A DNA stretch of 7,621 bases from NCBI GenBank assembly GCA_035720425.1, contig DASTOB010000140.1:1-7621 (forward strand). The letters run 5' to 3'. Each line of letters begins with the position of its first letter. Within the stretch, counting starts at the first letter, position 1. Origin of the DNA: DASTOB01 sp035720425. GTDB lineage: Bacteria; Chloroflexota; Limnocylindria; Limnocylindrales; CSP1-4. This document shows positions 1 through 6,049 of the stretch, piece by piece. The translations under genes and the position numbers were made by a program. The notes beneath the pieces were generated by a model that did no database searches, had not been told where the DNA came from, and saw only the letters and a program-made list of their open reading frames with translations.

Positions 1-576
1 GAGGAAGCGCTCGCCGGCGAGGAGGTACAGGCGGAGATCGCGGAGCGGGTTGCCCCGGCTGAGCTCGAGGGCGTCGATGAGGAGGAACGACGCGAGCGCC
101 ATGAGCGGCAGGACGTCGCCGACGATCGACCGGCCGGCGACGAGGCGACCGGCGAGCGATCTGGCGCGCCCGTCCGCCGGGGCGCCATACCACCCGAGCG
201 CGAGCCCGGCAAGGCTCGTGACCGTGACGATGCCCGCCCCGTAGAGAATGGTCCGACCGCGCCCGAACACCTCGACGGCCACCTCACGCCCGATCGTCGC
301 GGCCAGCGCGGCACTGACCACGACGAGTGCGCCGGCGACGGCGGTAAAGACGAGCGTGCCCTTCGACAGAGGAGCCTGTGACGACCCGCGCGCCAGCCGG
401 CCAACCCCGATCGCGGCGAGGCCGGCGGCGGACGCGCCGGCCCAGGCCGCGAAGAACGGCAGACCCGACGCGCTCGTCGCCGGTCCGCCGGCCATCATCC
501 AGACGAACGCCGCGGCGGCGATCCAGGGGAGCCAGGGGCGGTGCGCGTCGCCACCTCGCGGAGCGGCGGCGGTCAC
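1..576 (-). CDS. Multi-pass membrane protein of unknown function, N-terminal part (runs off left edge)
   Basis: The first 192 residues of a membrane protein are visible; the frame is still open at base 1, so the C-terminus lies outside the window. Hydrophobic stretches suggest about five membrane segments at residues 17-35, 39-57, 73-94, 108-129 and 152-170, separated by short Arg-rich or Gly-rich loops. I chose the GTG at 576-574 because it lies 7 bases after the deoC stop and has a GAGGG sequence just ahead of it; the N-terminus (VTAAAPRGGDAHRPW) is hydrophilic and leads straight into the first segment. I do not recognise a family: no transporter signature, catalytic motif or cofactor site is visible in this part. 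Tight spacing places it in the same transcript as deoC and probably the S9 peptidase. It could be a permease subunit or a DUF-type integral membrane protein. Confidence 0.75.
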   Translation of the reverse strand, partial: MTAAAPRGGDAHRPWLPWIAAAAFVWMMAGGPATSASGLPFFAAWAGASAAGLAAIGVGRLARGSSQAPLSKGTLVFTAVAGALVVVSAALAATIGREVAVEVFGRGRTILYGAGIVTVTSLAGLALGWYGAPADGRARSLAGRLVAGRSIVGDVLPLMALASFLLIDALELSRGNPLRDLRLYLLAGERFL

Positions 577-580
577 GACG

Positions 581-585
581 CCCTC
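581..585 (-). promoter_or_regulatory. Ribosome binding site for the membrane protein, overlapping the deoC stop
   Basis: On the minus strand GAGGG lies 4 bases before the GTG start at 576 and shares bases with the deoC TGA. It is the clearest Shine-Dalgarno-like site in the window, which fits an internal operon gene that cannot be leaderless. Spacing is slightly short. Confidence 0.45.
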
Positions 586-1564
586 AGTCGAGCGTGAAGT
601 CGTCCGGGTCCGCGTATCGGCCGGTCCGTTCCTTTTCGATCTGCATGAGCACGTCGTTGAGCAGCGACGAGGCGCCGAAGCGGAACCAGTCCGGCGACAT
701 CCAGCGCGGGCCGAGTGTCTCGTACAGCACGACGAGGTACTGCACCGCCTCCTTGGCCGTGCGAATCCCGCCGGCCGGCTTCATGCCGACTTGTCGGCCG
801 GTCGCCCGCTCGAAGTCGCGAATCGCCTCGAGCATGACGAGCGTGACCGGGAGCGTCGCGGCGGGCGTCACCTTGCCGGTCGAGGTCTTGATGAAGTCGG
901 CCCCGGCGGCCATCGCGAGGACCGACGCGCGGCGGACGTTGTCGTACGTCTCGAGCTCACCGGTCTCGAGGATCACCTTGAGGTGCGCCTCGCCGCACGC
1001 CTCCTTGACGTCGACGATCTCCTCGAACACCGTCGCGTAGTCGCCGGACAGGAACGCGCCGCGGTCGATGACCATGTCGACCTCGTCCGCGCCGGCCTCG
1101 ACCGCGGCGCGCGTCTCGGCGAGCTTGATGTCGCGGAACGTCTGGCCGGACGGGAAACCGGTCGCGACGCTCGCCACCTTGACCGTCGATCCGCGCAGCG
1201 CGTCCTTCGCGTCGGCGATGAGGGCCGGATAGACGCACACCGCGGCGACCGACGGGATCGTGGGATCGCCGGGATGCGGGCGGATCGCCTTCGCGCACAT
1301 CGCCCGGATCTTGCCCGGCGTGTCCTTTCCCTCGAGCGTCGTGAGATCCATCATCCGGATCGCGAGGTCCAGCGCCCACAGCTTGGACGCCTTCTTGATC
1401 GAGCGCCGCTTGAGCGAGTCGACCCGCTCCTCGATGCCGACCTGGTCGACCGCGGTCACCCGTCCGAGCAGGTTGCCGAGCGGTCCCGGTCGCCGGTCCC
1501 AGGCGGCGATGAGTTCGTGGGCGCGAGCGCGGGCGGGGCTGTCCGAGCGGCTGGCGGTCGTCAT
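584..1564 (-). CDS. deoC: Deoxyribose-phosphate aldolase (EC 4.1.2.4)
   Basis: A cytosolic class I aldolase that cleaves 2-deoxyribose 5-phosphate to glyceraldehyde 3-phosphate and acetaldehyde in deoxynucleoside catabolism. The 326-aa product has every landmark of the TIM-barrel family: DLTTL at 73-77, AAVCVYP at 107-113, GADEVDMV at 158-165, GADFIKTSTGK at 221-231, GMKPAGGIRTA at 260-270 and RFGASSLL at 295-302. Aligned by eye to the E. coli enzyme, Schiff-base Lys167 is K226, the proton-relay Lys201 is K262 and Asp102 is D163; all are kept. It is longer than the 259-aa E. coli form. The extra ~70 N-terminal residues, with a KRRSIKKASKLWALDLAI segment before DLTTL, resemble the longer DERA-type enzymes of animals and some bacteria. 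The ATG at 1564-1562 follows the S9 peptidase stop by 38 bases and has no Shine-Dalgarno site; a TATCCT box sits 9 bases ahead of it. The same frame stays open far upstream, but only as a shadow of the peptidase gene. Confidence 0.96.
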   Translation of the reverse strand: MTTASRSDSPARARAHELIAAWDRRPGPLGNLLGRVTAVDQVGIEERVDSLKRRSIKKASKLWALDLAIRMMDLTTLEGKDTPGKIRAMCAKAIRPHPGDPTIPSVAAVCVYPALIADAKDALRGSTVKVASVATGFPSGQTFRDIKLAETRAAVEAGADEVDMVIDRGAFLSGDYATVFEEIVDVKEACGEAHLKVILETGELETYDNVRRASVLAMAAGADFIKTSTGKVTPAATLPVTLVMLEAIRDFERATGRQVGMKPAGGIRTAKEAVQYLVVLYETLGPRWMSPDWFRFGASSLLNDVLMQIEKERTGRYADPDDFTLD

Positions 1565-1573
1565 GGGATCGCG

Positions 1574-1579
1574 AGGATA
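1574..1579 (-). promoter_or_regulatory. Possible -10 box for deoC (TATCCT)
   Basis: On the minus strand TATCCT lies 9 bases before the deoC ATG and there is no ribosome binding site between them, the arrangement expected for a leaderless transcript. No -35 box is visible (the matching position reads CCCGCG), so this could be chance. It would let deoC be expressed separately from the peptidase. Confidence 0.3.
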
Positions 1580-1581
1580 CA

Positions 1582-1596
1582 CCCGGCTTCGCCGGG
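1582..1596 (-). other. Intercistronic hairpin between S9 peptidase and deoC
   Basis: A perfect inverted repeat with 6-bp arms (CCCGGC/GCCGGG) and a 3-base loop (GAA on the minus strand) lies 6 bases after the peptidase stop codon. No run of T follows it, so it is not a standard intrinsic terminator. It may act as an mRNA stabiliser or a weak attenuator between the two genes. Confidence 0.35.
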
Positions 1597-1602
1597 CGCG
1601 GG

Positions 1603-3714
1603 TTAGGGACGTGACGAGCGTGGGAGCCGCGGCAGGCCGTGCCGGCCGGAGACGAGGAAGTGGGCAAACCAGTCCCGGACCTGGACGAGGTTCTCGATCC
1701 GGCGGAACGGCGTGCCCGAGCGGGTCAGCTCGTGGTTCTCGTCCGGCACGCGCATGAGCCGCGCCGGCCGGCGCTTCGAGCGGAGCACGGTGAATAACGC
1801 CTCCGCCTGACCGATCGTCGCCCGGATGTCGCGTTCGCTGTGCTGGATGAGGAGCGGTGTCCGGATCCGGTCTGCGTACGTGATCGGCGAGATCTCGCGA
1901 AAGTAGGCCGGGTCGCTCCATGGCGTTGCCCCGAACTCCTCCTGCGCCCACGCCCCGCCGCTGATGTCGCCGGTCAGAAAGAGCATCGTCATGTCGCTCA
2001 CGCCGCGGCATGACAGCGCGGCCCGGAACCGGTCGTCGTGGGCGAGGATCCAGTTCGTCAGGTAGCCGCCGTACGAACCACCGGTGAGGCCGAGCCGCTC
2101 CGGGTCGGCCAGGCCGTCGGCCACGACGGCGTCGATTCCGCCGAGGACGTCGCGCATCGGACCCGGGCCCCAGTCGCGCAGGTTGGCCGTGTTGAACGCG
2201 AGGCCGTACCCCTCCGACCCACGCGGGTTGGCGTAGAACACGCTCATCCCGGCCGCGGCCAGGACCTGGAACTCCCACGTAAGCGACCAGCCGTACATCG
2301 TGTGCGGACCGCCGTGGATCTCGGTGACGAGCGGCCGGCGACCGGGCCCGGCCGGGATGATCCAGCCCTGGATCGTTCGCCCATCGACGGTCACCGTCCG
2401 CTCGATCGGCTCGATGAGCGCGATCTCGTCGAGGACCGCGGCGTGGAGATCGGTCAGCCTGCTGTCGTGGCGCGCGCCGTCGGGCGCCAGGTCGAGCAGG
2501 TGGACGTCCGCGGGGGCGGTCGGCGTCGAGCGCAGGTAGGCGATCCGGGTTCCGCCGGCATCGAGCGCGACCTGGCCGAAGGCCGACACGTAGTGGCGGC
2601 CGTCGGTCAGGCGCTCGAGGGCCCCGTCGGCGGTCGACACGCGCCACAGCTCGATGCTCCCGGCGATCGGGGCGGTGACGGTCAACCAGGCCCCGTCCCG
2701 GTCCGCGACCACGACGGCCGATTCGGACGGCTGCACGTCGCCGCCCATCGTCGAGCCGATCATGAGGTCGTGCCGGCCCGTCAGGTTCCGGCCGGCGCCC
2801 GGCGCGGCGTCCGATCCATCGGCCGCGAACAGCCACGCGTCCGTCCGGTACCACGCATCGCTGCCGCGTCCCCCGAGCACGGCCAGCGTTTGGCCGTCCG
2901 GCAGCCAGGCCGGACCGAAGAAGAGGTCGTCGCGCCCGCCGGTGATGGCGAACTCGCGGCCCGAATCGAGGTCGAGGACGTGGACCGCGGACCGGGTTCG
3001 GATGTCGTGGTCGGCCCGGCGATTCGTCGCGAAGGCGATCCGCCGCCCGTCCGGCGACCAGGCCGGTGCCGACTCCCCGGTGTCGCGATCGGTGAGCCGC
3101 CCCGCGGCACCGGACTCGACGTCGACGAGCCACAGGCGTGACACGCGGTCGCCGGTGAACCCGGCGCCGTTGGCCTGGTAGTCGAGCCGATCGGTGAACC
3201 GGTAGTCGCTCGGCGGCGGCTCGCCCGGGCGCGGATTAGGGTCGCGGCCGCGGCGGCGGAGTTCCGCGGCGCGGGTGCCCGTGACCGACGCGCTCACGAC
3301 GACGATCGAGCGACCGTCCGGGCTCCAGGCGAAGTCCTCGACGCCGCGCGGCAGGTCCGTGAGCCGGCGCGCCTCGCCCCCCTCCAGCGGGAGGAGGTAG
3401 ACCTGCGTGCCGTCCTCGCGATCCTTCGGCGCGCCCGGGTCCTCCTCGACGAGCAGGCGCCGATCCGACAGGAAGGCGAGGAACCGGCCGTCCGGCGAAA
3501 AGCGCGGGTGCGTGTCGTGCTTCGCCCCGATCGTCAGCTGCCTCGCTGGCGTGCTGCCGTCGGCGGATGCGATCCAGATCGCGTGGCGGTAGCCATCCCG
3601 CGCTGGCGCCACCGTCTGGGTCGTCCAGGCCACAAGGCGGCCGTCCGGGGAGAGGTGCGGATCCGTCGGGACGGCGAGGCGGGCGAGGTCGTCCGGGGTC
3701 GGTGGTCGGGGCAT
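1603..3714 (-). CDS. S9 family serine peptidase (acylaminoacyl-peptidase/dipeptidyl-peptidase type)
   Basis: A 703-aa two-domain oligopeptidase. Residues about 10-420 form a beta-propeller with repeated SPDGR-x2-A(F/W)-like units (HLSPDGRLVAW at 20-30, RFSPDGRFLAF at 71-81, AWSPDGRRIAF at 218-228 and others), which in this family gates access for short peptides. Residues about 430-690 are an alpha/beta hydrolase of the prolyl oligopeptidase family: HGGPHTMYG at 467-475 near the oxyanion hole, nucleophile S547 in GGSYGGY, D629 in HSERD and H661 in DENHEL. No signal peptide is visible, so it is probably cytosolic, releasing N-terminal residues or dipeptides from peptides. The ATG at 3714-3712 is preferred because the N-terminus MPRPPTPDDLARLAVPTDPHLSPDGR is typical and a TAGACT box lies 8 bases upstream. 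A GTG at 3756 would add 14 residues and overlap that box. First gene of the minus-strand cluster, divergent from the mod regulator. Exact peptide specificity cannot be read from sequence. Confidence 0.93.
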   Translation of the reverse strand: MPRPPTPDDLARLAVPTDPHLSPDGRLVAWTTQTVAPARDGYRHAIWIASADGSTPARQLTIGAKHDTHPRFSPDGRFLAFLSDRRLLVEEDPGAPKDREDGTQVYLLPLEGGEARRLTDLPRGVEDFAWSPDGRSIVVVSASVTGTRAAELRRRGRDPNPRPGEPPPSDYRFTDRLDYQANGAGFTGDRVSRLWLVDVESGAAGRLTDRDTGESAPAWSPDGRRIAFATNRRADHDIRTRSAVHVLDLDSGREFAITGGRDDLFFGPAWLPDGQTLAVLGGRGSDAWYRTDAWLFAADGSDAAPGAGRNLTGRHDLMIGSTMGGDVQPSESAVVVADRDGAWLTVTAPIAGSIELWRVSTADGALERLTDGRHYVSAFGQVALDAGGTRIAYLRSTPTAPADVHLLDLAPDGARHDSRLTDLHAAVLDEIALIEPIERTVTVDGRTIQGWIIPAGPGRRPLVTEIHGGPHTMYGWSLTWEFQVLAAAGMSVFYANPRGSEGYGLAFNTANLRDWGPGPMRDVLGGIDAVVADGLADPERLGLTGGSYGGYLTNWILAHDDRFRAALSCRGVSDMTMLFLTGDISGGAWAQEEFGATPWSDPAYFREISPITYADRIRTPLLIQHSERDIRATIGQAEALFTVLRSKRRPARLMRVPDENHELTRSGTPFRRIENLVQVRDWFAHFLVSGRHGLPRLPRSSRP

Positions 3715-3722
3715 CGACGCCG

Positions 3723-3728
3723 AGTCTA
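3723..3728 (-). promoter_or_regulatory. -10 box for the S9 peptidase (TAGACT)
   Basis: On the minus strand TAGACT is followed by 8 bases and then the ATG at 3714. With a start point about 7 bases downstream, the mRNA would begin at or next to the start codon. No clear -35 hexamer is seen 17-18 bases upstream, and there is no Shine-Dalgarno sequence in the gap. Confidence 0.4.
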
Positions 3729-3787
3729 GCGGGACGGGGCCGGGCGCGACGGGCACGTCCGAACCGATTCGCAGTCGTGCTGGTATC

Positions 3788-3817
3788 TAGACATTCAGCC
3801 GACTATCGGGCTAGATT
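3788..3817 (+). promoter_or_regulatory. Promoter of the regulator-modAB operon
   Basis: TAGACA (3788-3793, five of six matches to the consensus -35) is followed by 18 bases and TAGATT (3812-3817, a TANNNT -10 box). The regulator ATG starts only 7 bases after the -10 box, so transcription should begin at or just before the A of ATG, giving a leaderless message. This is the best promoter in the window. It lies in the 110-base divergent region shared with the S9 peptidase promoter. Confidence 0.6.
3799..3809. promoter_or_regulatory. Candidate operator inside the promoter spacer
   Basis: CCGA-CTA-TCGG is a short inverted repeat lying wholly between the -35 and -10 boxes. MerR-type regulators classically bind dyads in this position. 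The arms are only 4 bp, so it could be chance in GC-rich DNA. If real, the HTH-TOBE protein encoded just downstream is the natural ligand, giving autoregulation by molybdate. Confidence 0.25.
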
Positions 3818-3824
3818 GCAACCT

Positions 3825-4238
3825 ATGGACAGTCTGCGCATCGGTGAGGCGGCGGAGATGCTCGGCGTGTCGGTCGAGACCGTTCGGCGCTGGGAGCGCG
3901 AGGGACGGCTGCGGACGGAGCGGACCGATGGCGGCCAGCGTCGCGTGCCGCTCGGCGAGGTCCGGCGGCTGCTCGACGAGCGCCGCCGTGCCGGGACGGA
4001 TCGGCCGATCGTCGCCCAGTCGGCCCGCAACCGATTCGCCGGCGTCGTGACGCGCATCGAGCGCGACCGCGTCGCCGCCGTCGTCGAGGTGCTCGCCGGT
4101 CCCCATCGCCTCGTCAGCCTCATGACCGCCGAGGCGGTCGAGGAGATGGGACTAGCGATTGGCGACGAGGCGGTCTGCGTGGTCAAGGCGACGAACGTCA
4201 TCGTCGAGGTGCCGTCCCCGCGCGACGCCCGTTCGTGA
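3825..4238 (+). CDS. MerR-type HTH/TOBE (molybdate-binding) transcriptional regulator
   Basis: A 137-aa cytosolic protein with two clear parts. Residues 4-55 form a MerR/excisionase-type winged helix-turn-helix (LRIGEAAEMLGVSVETVRRW, then EREGRLRTERTDGGQRRVP, then LGEVRRLL). Residues about 66-131 are a TOBE/Mop molybdate-binding domain (SARNRFAGVVTRIERDRVAA through MGLAIGDEAVCVVKATNVIVEV), whose ARN start, VT-I pattern and KA-NVI end are typical. In ModE a different winged-helix domain is fused to two TOBE copies; here one copy is attached to a MerR-like reader head, so two or more chains probably assemble to bind oxyanion. Known family logic and the gene order regulator-modA-modB suggest it senses intracellular molybdate or tungstate and controls the importer. 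Its ATG is 7 bases after a good -10 box. Its stop overlaps the modA start as GTGA, so translation of the two is probably coupled. It lacks the metal-binding cysteines of metal-responsive MerR proteins. Confidence 0.88.
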   Translation: MDSLRIGEAAEMLGVSVETVRRWEREGRLRTERTDGGQRRVPLGEVRRLLDERRRAGTDRPIVAQSARNRFAGVVTRIERDRVAAVVEVLAGPHRLVSLMTAEAVEEMGLAIGDEAVCVVKATNVIVEVPSPRDARS

Positions 4239-5101
4239 TCGGCGGAGGTCGTGGGGTCGTCCTGGCCGTCGCGTTCGTCACGGCGACGGTGCTCGGGGCG
4301 TGTCGTCCGGTCGACGACGCGGCGGTGACGATCCTCGCGGCGGCGTCGCTCCGCGACGCGGTCGAACGGGCGACCGAGGCGTATGCGAGCGACCGGCCCG
4401 GAGCGCGGTTCGTCGTGTCGACCGATTCGTCGGCCGCGCTGCGGGCCCAGATCGAGCAGGGCGCGCCCGCGGACCTGTTCCTGTCGGCCGATGTGGAGAA
4501 TCCCGGCCGGCTCGTCGACGCCGGGCTGACCGACGGCGCGCCGGTCGCCTTCGCGTCGGCCCGGCTGGTCATCGTCGTTCCGGCCGGCAACCCGGCCGCC
4601 ATCGAGTCGCCGCGCGACCTCGCGCGGGACGGCGTCCGGATCATCGCCGCCGGCCCGGAGGTCCCGATCACAGCCTACGCGGACCAGCTCGTCGCCGCGC
4701 TCGCCGCGCTCGACGGATATCCCGCCGACTTCGCCGCCCGGTACGCGCGCAATGTTCGCTCGCAGGAGGACAACGTACGGGCCGTGATCGCCAAGATCGC
4801 GCTCGGCGAGGGCGACGCGGCGATCACGTACGAGCCGGACGCGGGATCCTCCGCGGGCGTCGAGACGGTCGCGGTGCCGGAAGCGGCGAGCGTCGCGGCA
4901 ACGTACAGCGGGGTCGTGGTGCTCGGCGGCGGAGCCACTCGGGAGGCGCGCGCCTTCCTGGACTGGCTGGCCGGACCGGACGGCCGGGCGATCCTCGAGG
5001 ACCTCGGGTTCGGGCCGGCCGCCGGGCTCGCCGGGTCCGCTGGGCTCGCCGGGTCCGCTGGGCTCGCTGGGCTCGCGGGGCTCGCGGGCAGCGCGCCGTG
5101 A
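4235..5101 (+). CDS. modA: Molybdate (or tungstate) ABC transporter substrate-binding lipoprotein
   Basis: The periplasmic or surface-anchored receptor of the molybdate importer, 288 aa. It begins with a lipoprotein signal: hydrophobic VVLAVAFVTATVLGAC at 8-23, where LGAC is the lipobox and C23 the lipidated residue. The ModA fold shows in VTILAAASLRDA (31-42), STDSSAALRAQIEQGAPADL (62-81) followed by FLSA, VPITAYADQL (143-152) and GEGDAAITYEPDA (191-203). These contain the serines (S38, S65/S66) and tyrosine (Y199) expected to contact the oxyanion. Start is GTG at 4235, overlapping the regulator's TGA by four bases; no Shine-Dalgarno site, so translational coupling is likely. The mature domain appears to end near LEDLGFG (254-260). 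After it comes a Gly-Leu/Ser-Ala repeat tail (264-287) encoded by tandem 9-mers, not typical of the family. The gene overlaps modB by four bases. Molybdate versus tungstate preference cannot be decided by eye. Confidence 0.92.
   Translation: MIGGGRGVVLAVAFVTATVLGACRPVDDAAVTILAAASLRDAVERATEAYASDRPGARFVVSTDSSAALRAQIEQGAPADLFLSADVENPGRLVDAGLTDGAPVAFASARLVIVVPAGNPAAIESPRDLARDGVRIIAAGPEVPITAYADQLVAALAALDGYPADFAARYARNVRSQEDNVRAVIAKIALGEGDAAITYEPDAGSSAGVETVAVPEAASVAATYSGVVVLGGGATREARAFLDWLAGPDGRAILEDLGFGPAAGLAGSAGLAGSAGLAGLAGLAGSAP
5024..5086 (+). repeat. 9-bp tandem repeat at the 3' end of modA
   Basis: Seven consecutive 9-mers: GGGCTCGCC and GGGTCCGCT alternate twice, then GGGCTCGCT and two copies of GGGCTCGCG; a diverged eighth unit (GGCAGCGCG) follows. 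The first two pairs are an exact 18-bp duplication. In frame they encode GLA and GSA triplets, so copy-number change would lengthen or shorten the ModA tail without a frameshift. The array stops 11 bases before the modB start. Confidence 0.9.
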
Positions 5102-5940
5102 GCGGCGTCCAGGCGGTCCATCGGGCCGGGGGCTCCGGCGCGGGCGCGGCAGCCGGCCGGGCCGGGAGCAGCGCAGTCATCGCGGTGGTCGGGGTGTTCC
5201 TCGCGCTGCCGATCGTCGTGCTCGTCGGGCGCGCGGCGCTCGGCGGCGGGCTCCCCGTGGCGCTCGGCAGCGCTGCCGTCATCGACGCGCTGACCCTGAG
5301 CCTCATCACGACGGGGGCGAGCCTCGTCCTGACGATCGTCCTCGGTACGCCCCTGGCCTATGCGCTCGCGCGGCGCCGGTTCCGCGGCTCGGCGCTACTC
5401 GAGACGATCGTCGACCTGCCGATCGTCCTCCCACCGTCGGTCGCCGGGCTCGCGCTGCTCCTCGTGTTCGGGCGACGCGGGTTGCTCGGCGAGCCGCTCG
5501 ACGGGCTCGGGATCGGGATCCCGTTCACGACCGTGGCGGTCGTGCTCGCCCAGACGTTCGTCGCCGCGCCGTTCTTCATCCGCTCCGCGCGGGCGGGGCT
5601 CGCATCGGTCGAGCGCGACCTCGAGGACGCCGCGCGCGTCGACGGCGCGTCGGAGTGGCAGGTCTTCCGGTGGATCACGGTGGCGCTCGCGGCACCGGCC
5701 CTCGCCGCGGGGGTCGTCATGGCGTGGGCGCGGGCCCTCGGCGAGTTCGGGGCGACGATCATGTTCGCCGGCAACGTGGCGGGCCGGACGCAGACCCTCC
5801 CGCTCGTCGTGTACGGCGAGTTCCAGGGCGGCGACCTCGAGGCGTCGATCGCCGCGGCGGCCATCCTCGTCCTCGCGGCGTTCGGCGTGCTTGTCGCCGT
5901 TCGGGCCCTCCATTGGGGTCGTGCCCTCGACGCTCGCTAG
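5098..5940 (+). CDS. modB: Molybdate ABC transporter permease
   Basis: A 280-aa inner-membrane permease that forms the channel of the molybdate/tungstate importer. Membrane segments are visible at about residues 26-46, 62-90, 104-124, 143-161, 193-210 and 250-268. The cytoplasmic EAA loop that docks the ATPase is clear: DLEDAARVDGASEWQVFRWI (174-193) followed by a short hydrophobic Ala-Pro stretch, and the hallmark LGEFGATIMFAGN (214-226), then GRTQTLPL (229-236), marks it as ModB/CysT type, with its position after modA favouring ModB. The GTG at 5098 overlaps the modA TGA (GTGA), the same coupling as at the regulator/modA junction. The first 24 residues are Gly/Ala-rich and not conserved, but an alternative start further in would break the overlap. 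A frame open since 4159 precedes it as a shadow of the upstream genes. No modC follows, so the ATPase must be supplied from elsewhere in the genome. Confidence 0.93.
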   Translation: MSGVQAVHRAGGSGAGAAAGRAGSSAVIAVVGVFLALPIVVLVGRAALGGGLPVALGSAAVIDALTLSLITTGASLVLTIVLGTPLAYALARRRFRGSALLETIVDLPIVLPPSVAGLALLLVFGRRGLLGEPLDGLGIGIPFTTVAVVLAQTFVAAPFFIRSARAGLASVERDLEDAARVDGASEWQVFRWITVALAAPALAAGVVMAWARALGEFGATIMFAGNVAGRTQTLPLVVYGEFQGGDLEASIAAAAILVLAAFGVLVAVRALHWGRALDAR

Positions 5941-5969
5941 CCTCCTGTCTGCCCGCCGTTGCTCGGCAC

Positions 5970-5987
5970 GCCGGACGTGCGTCCGGC
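5970..5987 (+). terminator. Hairpin after modB, possible terminator
   Basis: GCCGGAC and GTCCGGC form a perfect 7-bp stem with a GTGC loop, 29 bases after the modB stop and 62 before the next start codon. There is no T-rich run downstream (CTCCCCG follows), so as an intrinsic terminator it is incomplete. Its position at the end of the operon still favours transcript termination or 3'-end protection. Confidence 0.45.
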
Positions 5988-6034
5988 CTCCCCGACGAGT
6001 CCGTCATTCGGCCGCCGTCGGTGCCGGCACGGGA

Positions 6035-6040
6035 TACCAT
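6035..6040 (+). promoter_or_regulatory. Possible -10 box for the ligase-like gene (TACCAT)
   Basis: TACCAT ends 9 bases before the ATG at 6050 and there is no Shine-Dalgarno sequence in between. This matches the other start sites in the window. No -35 box is recognisable, so this call rests on the shared geometry alone. Confidence 0.3.
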
Positions 6041-6049
6041 CCGCTGGCG

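Noticed and set aside
248..1606. 452-aa plus-strand ORF opposite deoC and the membrane protein
   Set aside because: Composition is that of a shadow frame (Arg/Ala/Asp-rich) and the opposite strand has unambiguous deoC motifs.
1565..3133. Open frame continuing upstream of deoC to give an 849-aa protein
   Set aside because: The upstream part is an Arg/Pro/Gly-rich shadow of the S9 peptidase gene in another frame; deoC homology starts only near the ATG at 1564.
2038..3141. 367-aa plus-strand ORF opposite the S9 peptidase
   Set aside because: Antisense shadow in high-GC DNA with Arg/Val/Gly-rich content and no motif; the minus strand encodes a full catalytic triad here.
3715..3756. GTG start giving a 717-aa S9 peptidase
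   Set aside because: The extra 14 residues are not family-like and would cover the TAGACT box; the ATG at 3714 matches the usual N-terminus.
3791..4106. Minus-strand ORFs opposite the HTH-TOBE regulator
   Set aside because: Shadow frames; the plus strand has clear HTH and TOBE domains and a promoter.
5360..6049. N-terminal extension of the ligase-like frame across modB
   Set aside because: The extension is Ser/Arg-rich and lies wholly inside modB in another frame.
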